From Porites lobata (lineage: Eukaryota > Cnidaria > Anthozoa > Scleractinia > Poritidae), in NCBI GenBank assembly GCA_942486035.1, contig CALNXK010000046.1:2693501-2757500 (forward strand): DNA of 64,000 nucleotides, read 5' to 3'. Numbering within the stretch: the stretch's first letter is position 1; each line of letters begins with the position of its first letter. Shown here one piece after another: positions 35,397-49,136 of this stretch. The translations under genes and the position numbers were made by a program. Below the pieces are notes generated by a model that saw only the letters and a list, made by a program, of their open reading frames with translations, searched no databases and was not told where the DNA came from.

Positions 35397-36526
35397 ATGC
35401 AACTGGCAACGTTATTGCTCTTCTGTGCGTGTTGGCTTCATGTTCGAGCAGAAACAGTGTTAACTAAGTATGGAGATATCGAGGGTCTCGTGACTTCGTA
35501 TCCGAATGCCTCTGGTCTGTTCAAATCTGTCAGCAAATTTCTTGGCGTTCCTTTCGCCGCTCCACCAACTGGAGAGCTAAGGTTTAAAGCCCCCAAACCG
35601 CCAAAAGAATGGAGACCAAACGTCTATTCGGCTAAGACACATGGAAGCGTCTGCTTACAGTCCAAACTTTCCGAAAACTTTATCAAGTCTTTTACTTCAA
35701 ATTTCACTTTCAGCGAGGATTGCTTATATCTTGATATCTACAGCCCGAACATTAGCCTTAGTTTGCCAGTGATGGTTTACATTCACGGTGGAGGCTACAT
35801 TATAGGAACAGCGATCACTTCTCCCAGCGATTTTTTGGCTCTTCAGGGTGTGGTTGTAGTCATAATCCAGTATCGTCTAGGTCCCTTTGGTTTCTTGACG
35901 ACTGTTGATTCGGCGGCTCCTGGTAACTATGGAATGTTGGATCAAGTGGAAGCACTGAAGTGGATCAATGAAAACATTATGAATTTTGGCGGGAATCCCA
36001 ACAAGGTCACGATATTTGGAGAGAGCGCTGACGGATCCAGCGTGAGTCTCCATCTTCTATCTCCTCTGTCACGTGATCTTTTTCATCAGGCCATTGCAGA
36101 GAGCGGTGTAGATTTAAGTTCCTTTGCCAACGTCTGTTGGTCTTCCGGTCGCTAGGGAGCTTGCACAAAAACTAAACTGTGGTGCAAGCGACCACAACAC
36201 AATGGTTTCCTGCATACACAACAAAAGAGCTTTAGACATACAGAAAGCCTCAGAGTCAATCAAATTTGACTTCTCTAATTATCTCTACTGGGCACCGGTT
36301 GTAGACAAGTACTTCCTTCTTGATACATCCCAAAGTTTGAGGAAAAAGAAAGATTTCAAGCAAGTGCCACTTATCATCGCCTTTACAAGTCACGAGGGGG
36401 CGACATCTCTCGTAGATATATATGGTCAACAATTCTTTTGGGCTGATGGAGAGCTTGGACAACGGAGTCAGTCCGACTTTTTTTCAAATCATTTTTAAGC
36501 AAGTTTGCTCAAGGTCAAGGGTTCGA
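35397..36526 (+). pseudogene. Esterase copy B1, exon 1 only, frameshifted
   Basis: Starts MQLATLLLFCACWLHVRAE (signal peptide) and is colinear with A-type exon 1. A 7-base deletion at about 36127 and a 4-base insertion at about 36417 break the frame, compared with B2. The nucleophile elbow reads GESADG. The exon end lacks the CAGTAG|GTAAG donor and runs into GGTTCGATCCTCC; there is no exon 2. No active enzyme is expected. Confidence 0.85.
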
Positions 36527-36711
36527 TCCTCCTGCTTTGATTGAGAGGGAAGCAAAATAATAATAATTATAATTATAGTAATTATTATGGTAATATTAAT
36601 TATAATGGTTTATTTAAAGTACAGCCTCGTTAATACGGTCACCAATGGGCCAAAAAAATTTGGCCGTGTTAGCGGGTGACCGTATTAACGAGGGTTTTTT
36701 TTTTACAAGAA

Positions 36712-36893
36712 AATCAGGGGCGGATCCAGGATCTTTTTTAAGAGGGGGTGCACTCGTCTCTTGCTGTACTTCAACACCAATAAACCAAATAGTTTTTTTT
36801 TGCAGAATACCAGTTGTATTAGAAAACTGCATGTCATCTCAGGGGGGGGGGGGTGCGCACCCCCTGCACCCTCCCCCTAGATCCGCCCCTGAA
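36712..36893. mobile_element. hAT-like MITE nested in another MITE
   Basis: Starts CAGGGGCGGATCCAGG and ends CTAGATCCGCCCCTG, inverted ends of about 15 bp. Copies in the same nested position follow B2 (about 49330-49517) and B3 (about 62970-63150), so the insertion predates the unit duplications. Confidence 0.6.
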
Positions 36894-39157
36894 AATGTAT
36901 GGTCGTTTTGCCGGGCGGCCAGAAAAAAGTGGCCGTAATAATGAGGTGGCCGTAAGAAGGGGTTCACTGCATCCATAAACTAAAAATACGGCTCTTTATC
37001 TGTGACTTACTACTGCCGATAACCTAACCTACCAATCTACTCATCAATTGGTTATAAATTATCATTACTACAAAACTATGAACAGTGAAAAGATAATAAA
37101 ACGACTAGTTCCAAAATTAAAGAAAAGCTAGTGAAAAAGAAAAACTAAAGAAAAGGTCACTAAGAATACAGCCTTGCCCTTCGGCTTAGCTTTAAGGTGA
37201 CTTGTCAACTGACTCTTAACATGACTAAATTCTGGGGAGTTCCAAATATGGTGTGGTATCGCATTGAAAACATTTGGCAGTGCTGTCTTGGAAGGTACCT
37301 GATTGTGTCTACTTTCTGCTCAATCTGTGATTTATACTCAGTTGTGACTACGATTTTATTTTGTAAAACTATAATTGGTCAAAAAGAAGCGACTTTAAAA
37401 CATTTAGCCATAAAAAATTGCGAAAAAAACGTTTCTTAAAAACATTTAAAAAAGTTTAAAAACATACTACGTTTCGACGTTCTCAGCTGTCATTATCAAG
37501 TACAAAATGCAGGATGAATGTTTTATAAATGCAAGAAAAACAATAGCTCATTAAAAAGAAAAGTAACATATAAAAAATATGTTACAAATTTTAAAACAGA
37601 GCGTTTAGCACTGATTGAGTCACTCTGAGTGTTAAGTCTAGGCCTCAGTTCAGTTTGATGAATAGGATTTACGAGGCGGTCAAATTTGCCGTGGCACTTA
37701 CTGAGAACGCGAAATTGACCCTCACTAAGAAGATGTATGTCACCGTGCGCTTCTAAAAAATGTTTACTGGACTTAAGACCTTGCTTTGCATTATGTATTC
37801 ATTTATTTTAGTCAATTACAAGTGCATATAGGATTAGGTCTGTTCCCCAATCTCTCTCGGTGGAAAGTAGACCATGACTTAATCCAAATGAACTTAATAA
37901 AGGAAACAGTTTTTGGAAAGGTATCAGATCTGGCAGTCTTGAATTTGTTGCGATTTTACTTTATTAGCATTTACTTGTCTTTTTAGCTTATATCTGCTTA
38001 TTGCTCTGAGCTCAGGAAAGTAAAGTTGAACTTCTCTGAAAGTCGGCAATAGTCCGTATGTTATTTTCCCGGCGGTACTCTCAGCAATTTAAAATCCAAC
38101 ACCATATATATCTGATTAAATGAACTGAAGTTGGGCAATTGTGCACTGGGAAGCTACTGTTTGATGGCCACTCGAGCAAACCATCGCAGTGAGTTCAGTA
38201 TGCCCTTAATGCCCAATACCCAATTGCAAAAGCAACCTTTTAAAGTTATATAACAAACTGACGTATTTATTGTGTCTTGTTCACTTTGTTTTGCTAATAC
38301 CCTTGTTCTGAACATTATGCCCATCCCTGTTTTATTGATCATGTTCAGGTTATTCAAACGTTTTTTTTATTTGTATTGCAGAAGCACAAAAAATTGGTAA
38401 CCCAGCTTTCTGCCTACGGACACGTTTATCATTCCCTCATTTTCTTTCCAAAAATTTTAAGATCCCCCACCAAGCCTAGGGAAGGCATCTCTGCCACAAC
38501 TTTTCGTACAAACTCTGCATTGCTAACGAAGGAACCAACTCAATTTGCATGAATTAATCTCCATATCTTTAGCTTAATCTCGTCGAGGTGAGTTACATTA
38601 ATCAGATTTTTAAGTACACATTAATTGTGATATGGTATTCGCAGTGACCCGTAATCCCGCTCAGTGACGACGCTATCTTTAACCGGGACCTTATAACTTA
38701 CTTTCACCTTATGTCACTAAAATTTCAATGCACCAACATTAGTCACCTCCATTTCTCATAAAATCACGGCAAAATGCGGCATTCTCTGTCCAAAGACACT
38801 GCTTTTAACGGAGAAACAACTCCACGTCATACATTTCTTTGTAACGACCCGCAATGTTTGCCCCCTGGCAATCCCACAATCCTGTGCGCAAAACATTGGT
38901 CTCCGATTACTGGAAAATCGTTCATTATTACACCATTTTTTAGATGTTCGAAAATCCTAGGAGAGACAGGCAAGCAAGAAATTTTACAACAAATGTTCCG
39001 AAAATTCTAGATCTCAAATCGTCTTCCGAACAGATATTTTCCGAAAATTGACGTTGGGTGCCCCTGAAAGGTGGATAGTGCTATCCACAGAGAAGATTAC
39101 TATCTTAGGGACTTGTCAGAAATTAGCAGGGGTGGGAGGGGGGTGGGAATTTTAGGC

Positions 39158-39955
39158 CACGTCCACACGTATCCGGAGATTTGTTTTTCCGCAAATATTT
39201 TTTTGCGGATTTGAAAATTTTCGCGTCCACACGCAGCGTATTCGAATCGTTTTCAGCCGTCCACACGTATCCGATTGTATCCGGAAATTTTCTGATTTGC
39301 TCTAGTGCCCAGTTCTTTTGCCGGAGAGAATCCTGAAATGAGCATGCGCATAATTGCGATTTAGGCGCCATTTCTTTCGCGCCATAACTACTGCGAGGTG
39401 TAAACAGTCGAAGCTTGTAGTTTATCACTCGAAAAAATGTCTAAATCTACTGAAAAAGTCAACAAAAAGTATGCCACGCTTGTCCTTCCTGGTCGCGTCC
39501 AGAATCGCCTTCGGTGATGGTTCGCTGTTTTTTTGACTTTATGATGCCCACTGTTCATTGATAACAATCTCAAAACATCCTGTCGATCTCTAATGTATTG
39601 GTTGTGTAAATGTATCACAGCTGCATTTATCTGAACGCATGATATCAAACTAGAAATCAGAGCAACTAACAAAGAAGCTACAACCTTGCTGTACGCCATG
39701 TTTGTTTATAATGCTCGCCGTGAAGACTGGATCCAAGAGAATGACGAAAGCGTATTCGAAAATTTCCGGATACGACCGTGCACACGTATACGTAATCGTA
39801 TCGGATAAAAAAAATTTCCATTCTGGAGAGCGTTTTCAAAAATTTCCGGATACGGCCGGGAAAATATGCTGGATACATGTGGACGCAAGCCGTATTCGTA
39901 AAAAAAAATTTGCGTTTTCACAAACTTGCGGATACGTGTGGACGATGCTTTAAAT
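39158..39955. mobile_element. MITE with GTCCACACGTATCCGGA ends
   Basis: The left end ACGTCCACACGTATCCGGAGA is inverted at the right end (GCGGATACGTGTGGACG). Several internal copies of the GGATACG(T)GTGGACG unit occur. The B2 unit has a shorter version (about 50845-51010). Confidence 0.55.
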
Positions 39956-40673
39956 CTGGGTTTGGAAATGAGGTGACCCATCCCTGCAATGGGAGTGAAA
40001 TTTGCTAACCCTCCCGTTAACCTAAAATATCATGACCCTCCCCCTCTTGTACAAATGATAAAATCTAGTTCTTGCAATACACTAGGGTGAGTCAGTATTA
40101 TGAAAGCTCAAAATATATTTCTAATTTTTTCTTTGTAATGCCATATACATACATTTTAGATGACAGCATTAAGAGTCCGACTCTGATTCTGACAGCTGAT
40201 CACTCGACTCTCCTATTTCTCCCAGGTTTTTTTTTTACAAAATAAAGAACTTCCTTTTTCTTCTGTGGATGTGACCTCTACATGATCACGGACACATTTG
40301 CATGACCCTCCCCTTTTTAACGGCCCATTTTTCATGACCCCTCCCTTTTCTGCACTCTCAAAAAGTTGTGACCCTCCCTCTGTTTCCTCCCCCTCCCCCC
40401 TGCTAATTTCTGACAAGTCCCGTATGGATAATTGTAAGGGTTGCGTAATTTTTACGTTCGTAGGTGCCTAAAATTTACGTTCGCAAATAAAATAGAGGCA
40501 ATACATGAAAGGTCGCTCGTAAGCGTAAAAGTTGAACCTCCCTCAACTTCACGTTTAAGCTCAGCACTTTTTATCTTCCCGCAATTTTATTTACGTGATT
40601 AAAATTTACGTGCGTTAACGTGCGTAGCCAATGAAAGCGTCCGTGGAAATCAACCTTAAGGAAAAACAATAGA

Positions 40674-41122
40674 ACTTGTCACGGTTTTCGATGCCATCTT
40701 GGCGAGTAGGCAAACCCGTGAGAAATTACAGTGTTTGTATGAGAATCTAATGTCGAATAATTTCCGTAAAACGGCTGTTTTAAAAAACATATGAACTGTA
40801 AACTAAAGCTTCACTCTTAAGGAATCTACTGAAAAAAATTGAGGGCGTTACGTGCGCTAGAAGACCTAGAACCTTTTTTAAAAATTTTCTATACATCTGT
40901 CTGTAAAAATTTCCCGTGAAAAATTGCAGAAAAGTATATGGAAAATCTAAAGCAAGCTTCTGGAGAAATTTAAGCACAGTTGTAGTTTTAGTTTACAGTT
41001 CATATTTTTTCCAGAACAGCTTTTTTACGGAAATTATTCGACATTGGATTCTCATACAAACACTGTAATTTCTCACGCGTTTGCCTACTCGTCAAGATGG
41101 CGTCGAAAACCGTGACAAGGTC
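40674..41122. mobile_element. Foldback element with about 130-bp inverted ends
   Basis: Left end CTTGTCACGGTTTTCGATGCCATC and right end GATGGCGTCGAAAACCGTGACAAG extend as inverted repeats for about 130 bp. A second copy is at about 52166-52622. No coding frame. Confidence 0.7.
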
Positions 41123-41941
41123 AAGCGCCGCGCGCCCTTTTTTTCTTGTGCCCACTACTTCCAAGCGCCTGCTACGCAGCCTATGCCACTATATGGGTCC
41201 TTAAAAGTTTTGCTGAGTATACACGTATTTAAGGACCCTAAAGACCCACTTCCGTCTCTTATGTCGATGTGTGGGACGATATTAGGTTTTAGTTTCATGG
41301 CATTTTGCTGTTATTATTGCATGATGTGTCATATGATATAGTTTTCAAAAGACCTTTGTTTGTCAGTATTCAAACCGCCAGCTCAGTGAATAATATCCTT
41401 AGAAAAACGCAGAGAGCCATGAACAATACAAGCTTGCTTTTGTTCTTTAAAATGCACAGTTGGCAAATCTAAGGTGCTCCGGCTCGCTCACCCAATAAGA
41501 CAATGGAAATTCGACAACTTGACCGGGCCACTTGAGTTGCATGTGTTGGGCCCAGCAGATCGATCATTCAGGGTCAAGATGCGTGAACTGATCCAGATTT
41601 TTCTCATAGTTTGCATTAAATTTTCTTGTAACCTTTTTAGAAATATATTTTTATCAGCCAGATTGCATGGTCAATAAAACGCCAATAAGGAAAATGAGGG
41701 GTGCTCAAATTGTGTTCCTGTAAAATATCGACACTCTTTCACCATCACATTTACATGAATCAAGTTTGATTGACGTCCAGGATTTTATAAAAATTCCATA
41801 AAAAGACTCGCTGCGAGTTGAAAGGTAACTTAAAACTATTGACTTAACCTTTATTTGGCTAGCCAGAGTGTCAACAAGTCAAGCTCGGTCGTTGTTTCAT
41901 ATTAGCGAAAGAAACAGCTCCACAAGAAGAAGTGTTTAAAG

Positions 41942-44784
41942 ATGCTGCTAGCAACGTTTTTTATCTTTTGTGCATGTTGGCTACATGTTCGAGCAGAAAT
42001 AGTGTCAACGAAGTATGGAGATATCGAAGGACTCGTGACTTTATATCCGAATGCCTCTGGTCCGTTCAAATCCGTCAGCAAATTTCTTGGCGTTCCTTTC
42101 TCCGCTCCACCAACTGGAGAGCTAAGGTTTAAAGCCCCACAACCGCCAAGAGAGTGGAAACCAAAGGTTTATTCGGCTAAAACCCATGGGAGCGTCTGCT
42201 TACAGTTCAAACTTTCCGAAAACGTAATCAAGCCTTTTACTTCAAATTTCACTTTCAGCGAGGATTGCTTATATCTTGATATCTACAGCCCGAACATCAG
42301 CCTCAGTTTGCCAGTGATGGTTTACATTCACGGTGGAGGGTACGTTTTAGGAACAGCGATTACTTCTCCCAGCGATATCTTGGCTCTCCATGGGGTGGTG
42401 GTGGTCATTATCCAGTATCGTCTTGGTCCCTTTGGTTTCTTGACGACCGGTGATTCGGCGGCACCTGGTAACTATGGAATGTTGGATCAAGTTGAAGCAC
42501 TGAAGTGGATCAAAGAAAACATTGAGAATTTTGGCGGGAATCCCAGCAAAGTGACCATATTTGGACAGAGCGCTGGAGGATCCAGCGTGGGGCTCCATCT
42601 TCTATCGCCTCTATCTCGTGATCTCTTTCATCAAGCCATTCCAGAGAGCGGTGTAGATTTAAGTCCCTTTGCGATTCAGCCAACGTCTTTTGGTCTCCGT
42701 TTCACAAAAGAGCTTGCACAAAAACTGAATTGTGGATCCAGTGACCATTATGCAATGGTTTCTTGTATGCGCAGTAAAACAGCGTCAGACATGCAAAAAG
42801 CCGCCGAGTCAATCAAATTTGGTTTCGTTAATTATCTTTACTGGGCACCAGTCGTTGATAAAAACTTTCTTCATGATACACCCCAGGTTTTGAGGAAAAA
42901 AGGAGAATTTAAGCAAGTGCCGCTTGTCATCACCTTCACAAGTAACGAGGGGGCGACTTTTCTCGGAGACATGGTCAACAATTCCTTGGGGCTGATGGAG
43001 AACGTGGACAATGGAGTCAGTCCGACCTTGTTCAAATCATTTCTTATTAAGTTCGCGCAAGTTCAAAACAGTAGGTAAGATCAGTGAAAATTAAATATTT
43101 GCTCAGTAGTCTCAATGCAGCAGGACCCCGTTAACTCCAACTCCCCGCTAACTCTAACTAAGTTCAATTTCCCTTTGATTTTACCTCCCTTTCCTGTCAT
43201 TTTTACTCGGTTAACTCCAACGCGGATAACTCAGATTAACCTCTAACTCGAACTAAAACACCTTTTCGCCTCCCCTGATCAAAAAAGTCTCTGAAATGTA
43301 TCCCGATAACTGGAATTCTTGTTCTTTTAACCACTAAACTAATCTATAAACTAACTAATCTGAGTAACTCTTCTTGTTGCATGAGAGCCTGAAAACACTA
43401 AAACTGACATTGGTCACCGTTTAAGGCAATTTCATTTTAATTGGTGAAACGAACAGATCACGTTTTATCATAAAAGTGCCTAATCATGTTACAGTGTCTG
43501 ATGAAATAAGTAAACTTGTACTGCACCATACACTGAATTGAATTTTTCAATCGACTTCGGTTGGGAGGTTGATTAAAGGATAAAGTTGTAATATGGCTAT
43601 GTAGTCTCATTGTTCCCGGGTGTTCTTGTATATATTTTCGCTCCATAAATTACACTACGCTGTACACTGATCCGCTACAACGTAACCACTACCGAAATAT
43701 ACTCAGTCGTAGGTTATTATGTACCCTGTTTAGGACAGAAAGGTCAAGAACCACACCCTGTCCAGCGGCACCACATCCCCGTACAAGTCATATAACCTAA
43801 GCAAGTAACCTCCCGGGGTCATAACATGCCACCAACCATGTTGCATTAACATTTATCAAGAGAGAGTAATAGCGACTTCTGTTCCTCTCTGGAGACCATC
43901 CTCCGATTATAACTCAAGCGTTTATCGGTCTCAAAATAACTTTGGTGAAATTCACATATCCCAAGGGCTAGACAAGGTGTTTCCCTCTGTGTCTCATTAT
44001 TCCCTTTTTGCATTTATTTATTTCTTCGCTTGTGTTTCTTTTGCACGCATTGGTTTACTTTTCCCTTCAAAATAAAACTAGTGAGGCAAGTGCCTCGGAT
44101 TTCTTCACACTGTTCACGGCTCTGGTCTGTGGAATAATTGTTAAATATCCGTCACTTTGTTTTAGGAAGAAGAATGCTGATCTTCTCGCCGATGCCTTAG
44201 AGTTCATGTACACCCCTTGGCCTGACAACAGTAATAAATACGCATTAAGAAGTCAACTTGTTGATCTTATTGGTGATAACCTTTACTTTGCTCCCAGTCA
44301 CAAGGTCGCTGATGTTCACAGTCAGGTCGCTCCTGTTTACATGTATGAGTTTGCTCATCGGGCAAAAACAAGTATGGGTGCTGATTGGATGGGCGTGGTC
44401 CATAGCGAAAATGTTCCCTTTGATTTCGGAGTTCCTTTGCTCCCGAAATTTTTATCTCTTTATAGTCCCGCTGACAGAAATGTCAGTTTGCTTATTATGA
44501 CCATGTATGCAAACTTTGCCCGGTCCGGCGATCCTTCAGTCAGCGGTGTCGCGTGGGAGAAATACAACTCGAGTCACAGAGCTTACCTTAAAGTGGACAC
44601 AAGTCCCAAACTGAAGACGTCATTTAATTCTCGCCGAATGTCTTTTTGGAATAATTACTATCCTAAATTGGAGCAGGTGAAGTTCGATGTCAATAAAGAG
44701 GTTGTCAGCGGTGCAAAGGATGTTGTTACCATGGGTACTGCTCTTCAAGTTGTATTTGCTTTAATAGTATACTTGAGTTACTAA
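41942..44784 (+). CDS. Secreted type-B carboxylesterase, copy A2 (two exons)
   Basis: Exon 1 is 41942-43074 and exon 2 is 44166-44784, joined in phase 2 to give 583 residues. Signal peptide, HGGGY, EDCLYLDIY, TSNEG and VVHSEN are all present. The nucleophile elbow is GQSAGG: Ser210 is kept, but the usual Glu before it is Gln. In this family that position is usually Glu but tolerates changes, so activity is possible with altered specificity. Exon 1 is very close to A1; exon 2 differs more in the segment around 44260-44470. The hydrophobic C-terminal tail is conserved. Confidence 0.88.
43075..44165 (+). other. Esterase A2 intron
   Basis: GTAAGATCAG to TCACTTTGTTTTAG, nearly identical to the A1 intron including the degraded pogo-like segment. 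Confidence 0.75.
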
Positions 44785-45977
44785 GACCTTACTTTGTTTT
44801 TCACTCATTCATTCAAGTTTATTAGAAGTGGATAACACCAACATTTTCTTTAATGTCTATGAGCGGAAAGTAGAGCATAATGTATGTAGCCGAATCAACT
44901 AAAAAAAGTCAGCAAAGAAAAAAGGGCGATTTCAGTTTTTGCTAAAAAGTTCATAACTGTTATTGAATGAAGCTGAGAATGATACGAGGAATTATGCAGA
45001 TAGAGGATTGAATAATTATACTGATTAGTGAATTAACAGGGTACAGACTTAAAATGTTTGTTGCTCCCGCAGTTATAACCATTCATCGGTAGAGGATGCC
45101 TAAGGTTCGTACAATTCTACAATTGTTTTGGGCTCCATTAAATCCTATATTTACATCTTTAAGTTTTGGCAGTCTTCATCATTGTATTTGGCCGAGCATT
45201 TAATTACTACTGTAATTTTAGCTGATCGCATTGCTCTGAAGGTACAGTCACAACCTCTCTACAAAGGTCATGCGTCTACAACGTCCACTTTTTCGGACGG
45301 ACAGACCATAGATTGATAGACTCGAGTATTCTCTCGTTTTCCTCAGAGAAAGCAAAGTGAGCGAATTGAGCGAGGACAGTGGGAAAATTTCAGTCCACGT
45401 GCTTGTCACCCTCTTCGACTGGTTTCTACTAATTTTTAATGACTAGTAAGTATTCTAAGAACAATAGAATCCCGGTAACTCGAACTCTGATAGGAAACGA
45501 AAAACAGTTCGAACTAGCGAGGGTTCGAGTTATCGGGGTCGATTGAAAAATTCAATATGCCATGTTAGAAATTGATATTTACTAATTTTCTCAGTGCTTC
45601 AGTGTATGGTGGAGCACAAATTTAATTATTTCATCAGAAACAGTACGATAACATGATTAGGCACTTTTATGATAAAACGTGATCTGTTCGTTTTACCACT
45701 TTAAATCAAATTGCCTTTAATAGTGACCAGTGTTAATTTTAGTGTTTTCAGACCCTTTACAACAAGAAGAGCTAATGGGATGGCATCCGAGTGTAGTTAA
45801 AAGAACCAGAATTCGAGTAATCAGGGAAAATTTCAGTGACTTTTTGATCGAGTTAGCAGGGAGCTCGAATTATCCGAGTTCTAGTTATCGGGGTTCTACT
45901 GTATTCGCTTTGAGTACCAACGCCTGTAAACGTAGGCCCGAGCCGAAACTTTTGTCATTGTGGGGATGTGCCGCTGG
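44785..45977. repeat. 3' flank of A2 with pogo-like MITE (45464-45901)
   Basis: Colinear with 11044-12230. The MITE has lost its perfect left end (CAATAGAATCCC). No gene. Confidence 0.6.
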
Positions 45978-46693
45978 GACCTATAAAACCTACACTTGAG
46001 TACCCACTTAAGTAGGTCACTTACGAATCCGTTATGGGTACATGCCACTTACGGGTGTTGCATGGAACGCACTTAGCACTCTCGTAAGTTTCTGTCTTAC
46101 GTGGTAACTTACGGGCTCGCTTAAAGGCACACGTAACTTTGATATAGTACTTCATTAATGATTCACTCTCTTTTTTTTTTAAGCTAACCATCGGTGAGTG
46201 TAACGAAATTTTTTAGTCGTTTCGAACACTTTTAAGCCTCTCAAAAAAAATGAAATTTGCATGCAGACATTGTTTTTCTTCAATGTCTACTGAAAATGAT
46301 AGTTCTTCTTCTTTTTTCACAACGTCGGCTTTAAAGTGTACATCAGAGGTTAACAAAGCGCATTAGAACGAATGACGTGAAGAAAAATACTCTTTTTCAC
46401 TTCTCAGTAAAAGATCTCGTTAAGTTTAGTAATAACAGTAACGATACGGGACCTACATAGGTCCCGTAAATTTACGTGCTATTTTTCTCCGAAAAAAAGT
46501 TTTTATGCCGAACACCCGCAATTTCTGTTGCATAAACGACACTTAAGTGAACACTTACAAAAATCGTAAGTGCAACCACTTAAGTGAATTCCCTAATTGG
46601 ACCACTTAAGTAATTTAATGCAACTGACTTAAGTTACGAGTGCACGTATGCGTACCCGTAGTTGTTACGAGCGTTTTATTCAACCGGTCCCTG
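45978..46693. mobile_element. MITE with ACTTAAGT repeats, one copy
   Basis: Begins CTATAAAACCTACACTTGAG and ends GTTACGAGCGTTTTATTCAACCGG, imperfectly inverted ends rich in CACTTAAGTG. It contains the palindrome GGGACCTACATAGGTCCC. The matching place in unit A1 (about 12228) is empty; unit A3 has two copies in tandem. Confidence 0.65.
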
Positions 46694-48005
46694 GAGGAAC
46701 CCTTAGCCTACACCAGAGCTAGTTCAGTGAATTTTGCTGCCCTATACTAGACTATCCCTATCCTAGAGTACCTTTTAGGCTGAGTTGCATAAATTTAAAC
46801 TTGCCGATTTGATTTTTTTTTTAGTTTTTGAGAGGCAATTCCCCGTTTCCCTAGTCTAGACTAAAATCTTCAACCAACTGATCTGTTTCATACAAAATGA
46901 TACCCTATTCTAGACCCAAACTCTCTGATTTATAAACCCTATCCCAGAGTAAACTGCTTGAAAACCATACCCTTCACAGACGCACATACGTACGTAGCCC
47001 ATATGTGGCAGTACCCACGCCCCGGGGTTCCAAAACAGCCTTGGTCGAACCCACTTCAATTTAACTTTAAATTAGGTTGACGCTTGCGCGACGTTTTAAT
47101 CTTATCTTTGCTTGCCACGTAAATTTAATTAAAATGTATTTAATTGGGATCTATTATTATTCGCTATGAGGTACCACGAGCCCTGTAACCGTAGCCCTAA
47201 ACTTACGTCATTTAGAGACTTCAGGGATTGATGCGATCTCAGAAATCCAGGTTTTGTAGATGGCTGCCATCATATGTCATGTCATACTGTCAAGAATAAT
47301 GGACCTTCTGGCCAAGCACGATTAAATTAAGTTCGACGTTTGAATGAACTATTGAGCCAAAGTTGAGCGTATAAATTCTGTTAACTCGATACTTCAGAAG
47401 CACGACTTCTGAAAAAAAAAAAACGGCTAGCGTAAAAATGATGGCGATGATGTCAGTTATGGGTGGGTCAGTGATTTTGCTGCTTGCATGATCTGTCGTG
47501 ATATACTGTATTCATATGAGTTTTTTTTCTAATTAAACATCCCACTTAATAAATTGTATCATTTAGACCCATGTCAGCTTGCCATTGTTCTCTAAATTGC
47601 GCAGTCATCGAATCCGACGAGCGCTCGATCGGCGATCACGCAGTAAACTAATTAAAGTAAAGAGGTTTTAGAAGGTACACTGTAGGTAATTCACGGTTAA
47701 GGTAAAATGCTTGCACTACTTTAGTTTCTGATCTTTTTTTTACAATTTGTAGTAAATCAGCTTCTAACATTTTGCGAAATATGTTTCATAAGTCATATTG
47801 CATGGTGAACAAAAAGCAGATAAGGGGTCTTTAAATAGTGCATGTTGTTCGAATGACGTCAGGATTAAAAAGGCCCGCTGCTCGGAGATGAAAATTAATT
47901 TAGGATTGTTCATTTGACCCTCATTTAGCTAGTGTCAACAAGTCAAGCCCTGCTGCTTTTTGATCTTGGTAGACTAAACAGCTCTACAAGAAGGAGTGTT
48001 CGAAG
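46694..48005. repeat. Repeated module and B2 upstream region
   Basis: Same modules as 12250-12606 plus 34444-35396, joined without the Polinton. This is a natural empty-site relative of the insertion. Confidence 0.65.
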
Positions 48006-49136
48006 ATGCAACTAGCAACGTTCTTTCTTTTTTCTGCATGTTGGCTTCATGTTCGAGCAGAAACAGTGTCAACTAAGTATGGAGATATCGAGGGTCTCGT
48101 GACTTCGTATCCGAATGCCTCTGGTCGGCGTTCAAATCTGTCAGCAAATTTCTTGGCGTTCCTTTCGCCGCTCCACCAACTGGAGAGCTAAGGTTTAAAG
48201 CCCCCAAACCGCCAAAAGAATGGAAACCAAACGTCTATTCGGCTAAGACACATGGAAGCGTCTGCTTACAGTCCAAACTTCCCGAACACTTTATCAAGCC
48301 TTTTACTTCAAATTTCACTTTCACCGAGGATTGCTTATATCTTGATATCTACAGCCCGAACATCAGCCTCAGTTTGCCAGTGATGGTTTACATTCACGGT
48401 GGAGGTTACGTTATAGGAACAGCGATCACTTATCCCAGCGATATCTTGGCTCTCCATTGGGTGGTGGTGGTCATTATCCAGTATCGTCTAGGTCCCTTTG
48501 GTTTCTTGACGACTGGTGATTCAGCGGCTCCTGGTAACTATGGAATGTTGGATCAAGTGGAAGCACTGAAGTGGATCAATGAAAACATTATGAATTTTGG
48601 CTGGAATCTAAACAAGGTCACGATATTTGGAGAGAGCGCTGACGGATCAAGCGTGAGTCTCCATCTTCTATCTCCTCTGTCACGTGATCTTTTTCATCAG
48701 GCCATTGCAGAGAGCGGTGTAGATTTAAGTTCCTTTGCGGTTCAGCCAACGTCTGTTGGTCTTCGAGTCGCTAGGGAGCTTGCACAAAAACTAAACTGTG
48801 GTGCAAGCGACCACAACACAATGGTTTCCTGCATACACAACAAAAGAGCTTCAGACATACAGAAAGCCTCAGAGTCAATCAAATTTGAGTTGTCTAATTA
48901 TCTCTACTGGGCACCGGTTGTAGACAAGTACTTCCTTCTTGATACACCCCAAAGTTTGAGGAAAAAGAAAGATTTCAAGCAAGTGCCACTTATCATCGCC
49001 TTTACAAGTCACGAGGGGGCGACATCTCTCGTAGATATGGTCAACAATTCTTTTGGGCTGATGGAGAGCTTGGACAACGGAGTCAGTCCGACTTTTTTTC
49101 AAATCATTTTTAAGCAAGTTTGCTCAAGGTCAAGGG
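48006..49136 (+). pseudogene. Esterase copy B2, exon 1 only, frameshifted
   Basis: Starts MQLATFFLFSACWLHVRAE. Two extra bases near 48127 (GGTCGGCGTTC against GGTCTGTTC in B1) break the frame after about 40 codons. The rest is open to 49159 in the shifted frame, with HGGGY and GESADG. It lacks the exon-end donor and exon 2. B3 shares the identical +2 change, so B2 and B3 descend from one broken copy. Confidence 0.85.

Larger units (their letters stand above)
36527..41941. repeat. Repeat-rich spacer between B1 and A2
   Basis: In order: AT-rich microsatellite (36555-36615); MITE with CCTCGTTAATACGG ends (36629-36970) containing a nested hAT-like MITE; a retroelement-like tail (37430-37770, CTACGTTTCGACGTTCTCAGC, repeated at 63660-64000); a block shared with B2 (38100-39000); a MITE with CCACACGTATCCGGA ends (39158-39955); the ACCGGTGTCGCG module (40435-40665); a foldback element (40674-41120); then the A-type promoter region (41185-41941). 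No gene is seen. Confidence 0.55.

Noticed and set aside
35397..36498. B1 as an active esterase gene
   Set aside because: Two frameshifts, loss of the exon-end donor and no second exon.
36645..36938. Open frame of about 97 codons, repeated after B2 and B3
   Set aside because: It lies wholly within nested MITEs and is repeated with them; no protein signal.
37197..37439. 80-codon frame repeated at 49845 and 63455
   Set aside because: It is conserved only because the unit is duplicated; no domain, and one copy has a different end.
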